Part shown: in pieces, positions 44,033 to 50,428 of the stretch
How positions within the stretch are numbered: position 1 is the stretch's first letter
Layout of the letters: every line of letters starts with the position of its first letter
Assembly (NCBI GenBank): GCA_964521105.1
Contig: CAZFPO010000013.1
Location: 1 to 50,428, forward strand
Origin: JAQUGA01 sp964521105
GTDB lineage: Bacteria; Bacteroidota; Bacteroidia; Bacteroidales; WCHB1-69
Direction of reading: 5' to 3'
Length of the DNA stretch: 50,428 nt
The notes under the pieces: generated by a model
What the model was told of the DNA's origin: nothing
What the model saw: only the letters and a program-made list of their open reading frames with translations
Databases searched by the model: none
Program-made: the position numbers and the translations under genes

Positions 44033-46804
44033 TTATTGAACCACTATTTTTTTTGTGAACATTCGTCCTTCTATACTTGTCGTTTTTAAGATATAGATGC
44101 CTTTTTTGAATTTTGAAACATCAATATCTATGTAATAAAGTTTGTTAATATCTGTTTTAAAAGCAGTAGAGCCCAGTAAATCATTGATTTCAATTGATTG
44201 AACATTTTCAATTCCGCTAATTCTAATATTTTGATTTGCAGGGTTTGGAAAAACGCTTATTGGATTAATATTTTTTTCAGAAATACCAACAATACCATTC
44301 GCGAAATAAAGAATCGAGTGTGAGTTCATTATTTTCTCACTTGGATTATGCATTAAATTTATCGACAAAATTACTGGAATGTTATTTTGGACATTAAATA
44401 AAATGTTTGGTAAATTAACCACATTGTTTTGCTGATAAATTCGCCATGATGTAATAGTTATGTGGTGATTTATGCTGTGAAAATCATACAGTTGAACGCT
44501 ATCGATTGGGATTGAATAGTCAATATTGGTATTGTTCACAAAAGCTGAAGCAACTTGATAATTTGCTGTTTCGGGAATATTATTAGAACGAAAAGTGAAG
44601 TTTGTCATGGTGCACGAAAGAGCTTCGTCGTTAAAGTAGTTTCGGATAGTGTCCACACGATTGAACATGCTTGGGATATTCGATAAGTTTGTACAACTAG
44701 TGTCTGCACATTCGCTGCTGTAAACATATGCGATATCCATACAATATCCTTTTCCATGTGAAAATGATATTGGAGCAATGGACGCCATGCCTCTTCTATC
44801 AAAAGGAATATTACCCGCACTAACTTCCGACCATTCATTAGGATTTAAAGGATTGCCTGGAAAAACAAATTTTGTTGGAATTGAACCGCCTCTGCCATTA
44901 CCACCAATAGTATATGGTATTCCATCTCTCCAAAATCCCTTCATATAGCCATAATATTCAGAAGCAACTTCTGGGTCACTCATCCCCCAATCGGGACCGC
45001 TATTATTAAAGTGGATAAATTGATTCATATCGTTGTTTAAAAAAGTAACCGCTTGAACCGGTGTTCCATATTGATAGTTTGCTTGCCCATTCGTAGTGTC
45101 ATCTGTTCGGCCGTTATAAAAATAATATGTTTGTCGAATGGTATCGCAACCAATAAAGTCGTTGTATGCGTATCCAATGTCAATATCTTCAAATTTGCCA
45201 ACCATAAACTCCGAAAAAGAGTTGTTTTGACGGTTGAAAATATTATATTTTAAGAACATAGTTTTGCTTTGAATTTCATTTATAGTATCCATAATATAAG
45301 CCATTCCATGAACCTCAATTCCCAATTTCTGTCCTCCTGATTCGGTGTGTTCATTTCGAGCATCATTATAAATAAAATAGAGTGCTTGTTCTCCTAATAT
45401 GATTGGATAATCACCATTAATTGGGTCGTAAATTCCATTTTCATTTACATCATAAAATGGTGCAATAAATGCAGGTTCTCCATTTTGAACATTTCCGTGA
45501 GCGGGCCAAGAAGCTACTGCTTCGGGCATTGTATAGGGCGTTTGGTCAAAATTAGTTCGTTGGTATTCTACTTCGCTATTGCTTAACAACCAAACCCTTT
45601 TATATTTTTGATCATATTGTACATCGTACACATTTGAAACGGGACCAGCCCAGAAATCTTCACCTACTTGTCCAAATCTCATCGCCGCAACGCATGTGTC
45701 ATTATTTTGATTTATACCTGAAAACCATAAACACGAAGCAAAACCAGTATTGTTTCTACTATATTTAGGATATTCACAAAGTACAAATGCATTATCTCTT
45801 TTCCAAAATAACATTCCATCGGCATTAATTAAAGCACGATAATTCCCTTTGTCGAGAATACCGTATTTTCTGTCGATATAATTTGTTGTTAGAAAATTAT
45901 TACTACTATGGTATGTTCTTGAACTTAAGAGCAATATTTTGTTTGGAATTTCAACTATATATGATTTTGCACTAGGAAGTTGTAATTCATAGAACCGATT
46001 ATTATTTAAAAAACCAGCTACTTGAAATTGTCCATAATATATAAAAATTACATTTTGAATTTGTGAAAATGTAAAATGCTTTGCATTGTAATTCAAATTA
46101 TTGTAATCAATTATGTTTGTAATTACTGATAATTTTTCAATGCTTGTACCATTATAAATGTATATAAACCTATTATTAAGATAATAAAGTTTATTAGTGT
46201 GAGGGTTAATATTAAGCTGAATGACATTTGTTACCGTGTCAGAAATTACTACAATTTGTTGATTGACAATCTTACAAAGAGAATCATTTCTCCAAAAATA
46301 AATGATGTTATTGTTGTCAATATCAAAATTATGATTTGTAATACTAAGTGTGTTTGGAATAATTTCCGAGTTGTTTCCATCATAGCAAACAATTCCCGCA
46401 GAAGTATTGTAGTATTGTTTATGGTTTTTGAAAATCATTCGATTGGTACTATTCAAAGTGGTTTCACTGATACCCGGTATTTGAAATGGCTGAGCAATTT
46501 CGCCAAGTTTCATTTTTTTTAATCCTTGGTGAATAAAAAAAACTGTATCGTTTGAAATGGCAACAGTTTTAACCCATGACGTATTAGGAGTGTAAAAAAT
46601 TGTATCTAAATTATTATTGTAATAACGCCAAACTCCTCTAACACCACTAACAAAAACTCCATAATTTGGCGAATAGCAGAAGTCCGAAATATTACCAATG
46701 CCAATTGGGTTGGTAGGAGTAATATCTTCCCAATTTTGAGATTTTAATGGCATATTTGCCATCAAAAATAATCCAATTAAAAGAATAAATTTTTTCATAC
46801 ACAT
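44033..46804 (-). CDS. Large type IX secretion cargo protein (type A sorting domain)
   Basis: A 923-residue exported protein. Signal peptide MKKFILLIGLFLMANMPLKSQ, best read from the second Met at 46798. About residues 25-330 contain propeller-like repeats (ISDFCYSPNYGVFVSGVRGVWRYY). The middle (about 330-780) has family-typical text AAMRFGQVGEDFWAGPV, PFYDVNENGIYDPINGDYPII, GYAYNDFIGCDTIRQTYYFYNGR and FCYSPNYG-type cysteines. The C-terminal sorting domain is ISVFPNPANQNIRISGIEN, IEINDLLGSTAFKT, FKKGIYILKTTSIEGRMFTKKIVVQ. Similar proteins are common in Bacteroidota, but their function is not known to me. It has a near-consensus promoter and is alone. Confidence 0.82.
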   Translation of the reverse strand: MCMKKFILLIGLFLMANMPLKSQNWEDITPTNPIGIGNISDFCYSPNYGVFVSGVRGVWRYYNNNLDTIFYTPNTSWVKTVAISNDTVFFIHQGLKKMKLGEIAQPFQIPGISETTLNSTNRMIFKNHKQYYNTSAGIVCYDGNNSEIIPNTLSITNHNFDIDNNNIIYFWRNDSLCKIVNQQIVVISDTVTNVIQLNINPHTNKLYYLNNRFIYIYNGTSIEKLSVITNIIDYNNLNYNAKHFTFSQIQNVIFIYYGQFQVAGFLNNNRFYELQLPSAKSYIVEIPNKILLLSSRTYHSSNNFLTTNYIDRKYGILDKGNYRALINADGMLFWKRDNAFVLCEYPKYSRNNTGFASCLWFSGINQNNDTCVAAMRFGQVGEDFWAGPVSNVYDVQYDQKYKRVWLLSNSEVEYQRTNFDQTPYTMPEAVASWPAHGNVQNGEPAFIAPFYDVNENGIYDPINGDYPIILGEQALYFIYNDARNEHTESGGQKLGIEVHGMAYIMDTINEIQSKTMFLKYNIFNRQNNSFSEFMVGKFEDIDIGYAYNDFIGCDTIRQTYYFYNGRTDDTTNGQANYQYGTPVQAVTFLNNDMNQFIHFNNSGPDWGMSDPEVASEYYGYMKGFWRDGIPYTIGGNGRGGSIPTKFVFPGNPLNPNEWSEVSAGNIPFDRRGMASIAPISFSHGKGYCMDIAYVYSSECADTSCTNLSNIPSMFNRVDTIRNYFNDEALSCTMTNFTFRSNNIPETANYQVASAFVNNTNIDYSIPIDSVQLYDFHSINHHITITSWRIYQQNNVVNLPNILFNVQNNIPVILSINLMHNPSEKIMNSHSILYFANGIVGISEKNINPISVFPNPANQNIRISGIENVQSIEINDLLGSTAFKTDINKLYYIDIDVSKFKKGIYILKTTSIEGRMFTKKIVVQ

Positions 46805-46826
46805 TGTATTTATTGAAATAATGATA

Positions 46827-46857
46827 CAAATATATGTGTTTAAAAATGAAATGTCAA
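46827..46857 (-). promoter_or_regulatory. Promoter of the large cargo gene
   Basis: On the - strand: TTG (46857-46855), a 20-base spacer and TATATTTG (46834-46827), 22 bases before the ATG. Confidence 0.65.
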
Positions 46858-46949
46858 TAGTTTTGTTGATTTATTTTTAATTTTCATTAATTTACCGTGA
46901 ATTATTCGTCATTCATCGTAATTTATACAAAATGTTAATTACTTACTTA

Positions 46950-46957
46950 TATATTTG
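46950..46957 (+). promoter_or_regulatory. Putative -7 element of the TonB-dependent receptor gene
   Basis: TATATTTG, 51 bases upstream of the ATG, in the divergent gap. No clear -33 element. Confidence 0.5.
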
Positions 46958-47008
46958 CCAAACAAAAGATGAGTTTGTGATGTTTGTATTTTATTTATAG
47001 ATAATTAT

Positions 47009-49378
47009 ATGAAATGGATTAAATGGTTTTTATTTATTGGATTTGTAATTTGTTTTAGTTTTAATTCAATAGCACAAAAAAAAGTTACCATTAGTGGAAC
47101 GGTTAAGGATGCCGAAACTGGTGAATCATTAATTGGTACTAATGTATACATTAAAGAAACCATGAAAGGGGTTACAACCAATCATTATGGTTTTTATTCT
47201 TTATCGGTAGACCCTGGTAAATACACGTTTGTTGTTTCATTTGTTGGATATAACGACTATGTAAAAACCATTCAATTAGAAAAAAATACTACTATAAATA
47301 TCGATTTAAAACCGTCAATGTTTACAACTAGTGAGGTAGTAATAACTGGCAAAGTGGAAGATAAAAATGTTCAGAGCACAGACATGGGTAAAGTTGATAT
47401 ACCCATTGAAACCATTAAAACCTTGCCTGCATTTTTTGGAGAAGTTGACGTGTTAAAATCGATTCAACTTTTACCCGGAGTTCAAAATGCAGGGGAGGGG
47501 AATACTGGATTTTACGTTAGAGGTGGAGGACCCGACCAAAATCTGATTTTGCTTGATGAAGCAACCGTTTATAATGCAGGGCATTTATTTGGTTTTTTCT
47601 CGGTTTTTAATGCCGATGCTATAAAATCGGTTGAATTAACTAAAGCCGGAATGCCAGCTAATTATGGGGGACGTTTGGCATCGGTTTTAGATATTTACAT
47701 GAAAGAGGGTAATATGAAAAAATATCAAATAGATGGTGGCGTTGGTTTGATTTTTTCGAGATTAACGGTGGAAGGTCCGATTAAAAAAGATGTTAGTTCA
47801 TTTATCGTTTCAGGTCGTAGAACTTACATTGATGTTCTTGCACAACCCTTTTTAAAGGAAACATCTCCTTTAAAAAAATCGGATTTTTATTTTTATGATT
47901 TAAATGCCAAAGTAAATTATATTGTATCACCCAAAGATAGAATTTTTGCTAGTGGATATTTTGGACGTGATGTATACGGTTTTAAAAGCCCTGAGGGGGA
48001 TTTTAAAAATAAATTTTGGTGGGGAAATGCCACGGGGTCGATAAGATGGAATAGAATTATCAATAGTAAAATGTTTATGAATAATTCGGCTGTTTTTAGC
48101 GATTATTATTTTAAATTCGGAATGACTCAAGATATTTACGACTTTTCTCTGTTTTCGGGAGTGCGTGATGTAAACCTTAAATCCGATTTCACCTATTTGT
48201 TATCTCCAACTCATGTGATGAAATTTGGAGCAAATTATTTATATCATATTTTCACACCTTCAACGGTTGATGTAGTTGCTGAAGATTTGAATTTTGACAT
48301 TAAAGAACCCAAAAAAATTCACTCTCACGAGATGTCACTCTATTTTAATGATGAATTTGATATAACCGAGTGGGTAAAAGTTAATGCTGGTCTACGTTAC
48401 ACGTTTTATCAGCACATAGGTCCTTTTGATAGATATATTTTAGATTCTTATAATCGGGTTTCTCAAACCATTTCGTATGATGATTTTGAGCCAATAGCCA
48501 CGTATCAGCATCCTGAACCCAGAATTTCGACAAGGTTTAAACTGTCTAAAAATTCTTCAATAAAAGCATCATTTACTCAAAATTATCAATACATTCATCA
48601 AGTTTCGTTGAGTTCAATATCGTTACCAACCGATTTATGGTTTCCTAGTACAAGCATTGTTAAACCACAATATGCAGTGCAATACTCAGCAGGTTATTTT
48701 CAAAATTTAAAAGACAATATGTTTGAAACTTCATTAGAGTTTTACTACAAAGAGATGGACAATTTATTAGAATATAAAGAAGGAGTTTCGCCAGTTGATG
48801 ACGTAAATAATAATCCCGATAACAACTATACTTTTGGTAAAGGATGGTCGTATGGTGGAGAATTATTTATAAAAAAATCAAAAGGAAAATTAACCGGTTG
48901 GATTGGTTATACTTTATCACTCACCGAACGCCAATTCCCCGAAATTAACTTTGGAAAAAAATATTATGCAAAATACGATAGAAGACACGATGTGTCTGTT
49001 GTTGCTACATACAGCATAAATAAACGGTTAACCGCTTCGGCAGTGTGGGTTTATGCTACTGGTAATACGATGACTATTCCAGTGGGCAGATATTTTATTT
49101 CGGGAAATATTGTTACCGAATACAGCGACAAAAATGCATACCGCTTGCCACCGTATCATCGAATGGACTTGAGTATTACATATTTATTGCACAAAACGAA
49201 TCGTTTTGAGTCAGAGTTAAATTTTTCGGTTTATAATGTTTACAATCGTATGAATCCATTTTTTATATATTTGGAAACTACTGGTGATTTACAAAATTTT
49301 GATATTCAAACCAAAGCAAAACAGATGTCGTTATTTCCAATTTTACCTTCAATTAGCTGGAACTTTAAAATTAAATAA
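47009..49378 (+). CDS. TonB-dependent receptor with N-terminal carboxypeptidase-regulatory-like domain
   Basis: A 789-residue outer-membrane receptor. Signal peptide to about 22, then a CarboxypepD_reg-like domain (VTISGTVKDAETGESLIGTNVYIKETMKGVTTNHYGFYSLSVDPG, about 24-112). The plug has LKSIQLLPGVQNAGEGNTGFYVRGGGPDQNLILLDEATVYNAGHLFGFFSVFNADAIKSVEL, and the 22-strand barrel runs to the C-terminus (LPILPSISWNFKIK). It lacks the long SusC-type form. With the next gene (DUF4249 lipoprotein, eight bases away) it forms a receptor-lipoprotein pair that takes up an unknown substrate using TonB energy, perhaps from the TonB-type protein at 23.8-24.5 kb. Confidence 0.93.
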   Translation: MKWIKWFLFIGFVICFSFNSIAQKKVTISGTVKDAETGESLIGTNVYIKETMKGVTTNHYGFYSLSVDPGKYTFVVSFVGYNDYVKTIQLEKNTTINIDLKPSMFTTSEVVITGKVEDKNVQSTDMGKVDIPIETIKTLPAFFGEVDVLKSIQLLPGVQNAGEGNTGFYVRGGGPDQNLILLDEATVYNAGHLFGFFSVFNADAIKSVELTKAGMPANYGGRLASVLDIYMKEGNMKKYQIDGGVGLIFSRLTVEGPIKKDVSSFIVSGRRTYIDVLAQPFLKETSPLKKSDFYFYDLNAKVNYIVSPKDRIFASGYFGRDVYGFKSPEGDFKNKFWWGNATGSIRWNRIINSKMFMNNSAVFSDYYFKFGMTQDIYDFSLFSGVRDVNLKSDFTYLLSPTHVMKFGANYLYHIFTPSTVDVVAEDLNFDIKEPKKIHSHEMSLYFNDEFDITEWVKVNAGLRYTFYQHIGPFDRYILDSYNRVSQTISYDDFEPIATYQHPEPRISTRFKLSKNSSIKASFTQNYQYIHQVSLSSISLPTDLWFPSTSIVKPQYAVQYSAGYFQNLKDNMFETSLEFYYKEMDNLLEYKEGVSPVDDVNNNPDNNYTFGKGWSYGGELFIKKSKGKLTGWIGYTLSLTERQFPEINFGKKYYAKYDRRHDVSVVATYSINKRLTASAVWVYATGNTMTIPVGRYFISGNIVTEYSDKNAYRLPPYHRMDLSITYLLHKTNRFESELNFSVYNVYNRMNPFFIYLETTGDLQNFDIQTKAKQMSLFPILPSISWNFKIK

Positions 49379-49386
49379 TTAAAATT

Positions 49387-50289
49387 ATGGAAGCAAAAAA
49401 AATATATTTCGCAATAAAATCAACCCTAATTATCGCTGTTTTTGGAGTTATTTCTTTATCCTGTGAAAAAGAAATTACAGTAGATCTTCCTGAATACAAA
49501 GACAAAGTAGTAGTTGAAGGATGGATTGATTACAATGATTATCCATGTGTTTTTTTAACAAAAAGTTCATCATATTTTGCACATTACACCGAAGAAACAT
49601 TAATGGACATGGTAATTACTGATGCCTTAGTTATTGTTTCGGATTTACATGGAAATACTGATACATTAACTATAGGAATGGATACGACTTTGGCTTTTCC
49701 AATTCGCTATAAAGGTAGCAAAATCAAAGGAGAATACGGAGGTGTTTATCAATTGAAAATCATGTATAACAACAAAACAATTTCTGCTACCACAACAATT
49801 CCTCAACCATTCACCATTGATTCAGTTTATTACGTGGAACAAGATGCTGAATATCATAAAGGTATTTTGAGAATGAAATTTAAAGACCAAGCAGGAGTTA
49901 ATAATTATTACCGAATTTTTTCGATGAAAAACGGAAAGCATAAAAATTTTGTACCAGCTTTAGGTTCTGTGTTTGATGATCGGCTTTTTGATGGAAAAGA
50001 GACTTTTTTTGAACTATATCAAGGGCGATCTTCAAATGTTGTTCCAGGCGATTACTATGACGACAAATTACAATATTTGAATTATTATTTTGGAGCGGGT
50101 GATACAGTTATTTATAAATATACTACCATGGATTTTCCTCATTATAATTTTTGGTACACTGCCGAATGGGAAATTAGTTCGGGTGGTAATCCATTTACTT
50201 CACCGGCACCTGTTCGTTCAAATATCGACGGTGCAATTGGTGTTTGGGGCGGTTATGGGTCGAGAATTGATACGTTTGTTGTGCAGTAA
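49387..50289 (+). CDS. DUF4249 lipoprotein
   Basis: A 300-residue predicted lipoprotein. Signal MEAKKIYFAIKSTLIIAVFGVISLSC with lipidated Cys26, followed by EKEITVDLPEYKDKVVVEGWIDYNDYPCVFLTKSSSYF, typical of DUF4249. Family members accompany TonB-dependent receptors of the preceding type, probably as a lid or binding partner, in the manner of SusD with SusC, though unrelated in fold as far as I know. The gene is complete and its last residues (SRIDTFVVQ) precede a repeat. Confidence 0.85.
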   Translation: MEAKKIYFAIKSTLIIAVFGVISLSCEKEITVDLPEYKDKVVVEGWIDYNDYPCVFLTKSSSYFAHYTEETLMDMVITDALVIVSDLHGNTDTLTIGMDTTLAFPIRYKGSKIKGEYGGVYQLKIMYNNKTISATTTIPQPFTIDSVYYVEQDAEYHKGILRMKFKDQAGVNNYYRIFSMKNGKHKNFVPALGSVFDDRLFDGKETFFELYQGRSSNVVPGDYYDDKLQYLNYYFGAGDTVIYKYTTMDFPHYNFWYTAEWEISSGGNPFTSPAPVRSNIDGAIGVWGGYGSRIDTFVVQ

Positions 50290-50428
50290 TGTGCTAATGT
50301 GCTAATTGTTCAATTTGCTAATGAGCTAATTTGAAGATGTTGGACTTCGAGCGGAGTCGAGAAGTGATTATATTCCGATGATTCTACTTGCTAATTAATA
50401 AATTTGAAGATTTGAAAATGTGCTAATT
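50290..50428. repeat. Dispersed repeat at the window end
   Basis: Built from the words GTGCTAAT, TTTGAAGA and GGACTTCGAGCGGAGTCGAGAAG (50343-50365, partly). The last 27 bases (50402-50428) are identical to 7844-7870. The repeat runs off the window. Confidence 0.7.

Noticed and set aside
1..50428. CRISPR array, tRNA, rRNA or complete insertion sequence
   Set aside because: No regularly spaced identical repeats, no cloverleaf-like or rRNA-like stretches, and no transposase frames were recognised in any gap.

Overview
The window looks like chromosomal DNA of a low-GC (roughly one third G+C by eye) member of the Bacteroidota, most likely Bacteroidales or a close relative. The evidence is type IX secretion genes (PorU, PorV, PorP/SprF, GldJ), GldF/GldG, cargo proteins with type A C-terminal sorting domains, a TonB-dependent receptor paired with a DUF4249 lipoprotein, and promoters of the Bacteroidota form (-33 TTG/TTTG, -7 TAnnTTTG). 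Short dispersed palindromes fill most of the longer gaps. No rRNA, tRNA, CRISPR array or intact insertion sequence was recognised.

Layout. 1-5.4 kb: a repeat-rich start, then umuD-umuC (SOS lesion bypass), a DedA membrane protein, a GPP34-family protein and a DUF4139/MuiA-like secreted protein. 5.4-8.3 kb: an accessory stretch with a broken type IX cargo gene whose frame is split at an (AC)9 tract, an intact cargo gene and a 550-base gap of decayed repeats. 8.3-18.8 kb: eight closely spaced + strand genes, guaB, three periplasmic folding-factor genes (parvulin isomerase, SurA-N-like lipoprotein, SurA), a MoxR ATPase, gldF, gldG and a DUF4340 gene, followed by dnaN with its own promoter. 20.1-30.7 kb, all - strand: an SGNH-like protein and a permease, folC, a tolQ/tolR/tonB-type operon, anmK and murF, then gldJ and porP/sprF. 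30.9-36.5 kb, + strand: porU, porV and ispF.

The most interesting region is 36.5-42.2 kb, - strand. Four genes in the order chaperone, major subunit, minor subunit, large outer-membrane barrel protein have the architecture of a chaperone-usher pilus. Bacteroidota are better known for lipoprotein-based type V (FimA/Mfa1) fimbriae. The two subunits are visibly homologous to each other. The larger has an alternating hydrophobic N-terminal strand resembling a donor strand, and the smaller lacks it, as expected of a tip subunit. A strong terminator-like hairpin lies between the two subunit genes. I regard this as a candidate undescribed pilus or surface-polymer system.

The end of the window (42.3-50.4 kb) holds miaA overlapping a pRiA4b ORF-3-like gene, a 923-residue type IX cargo gene and, divergently, a TonB-dependent receptor with its DUF4249 partner. 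It closes in a dispersed repeat that also occurs at 7.84 kb.

Functionally the window is dominated by envelope biology: protein folding in the periplasm (SurA-type factors), type IX export and processing (PorU sortase, PorV shuttle, GldJ, PorP), export cargo, murein synthesis and recycling (MurF, AnmK), energy transduction (ExbB/ExbD/TonB-like) and a putative pilus.
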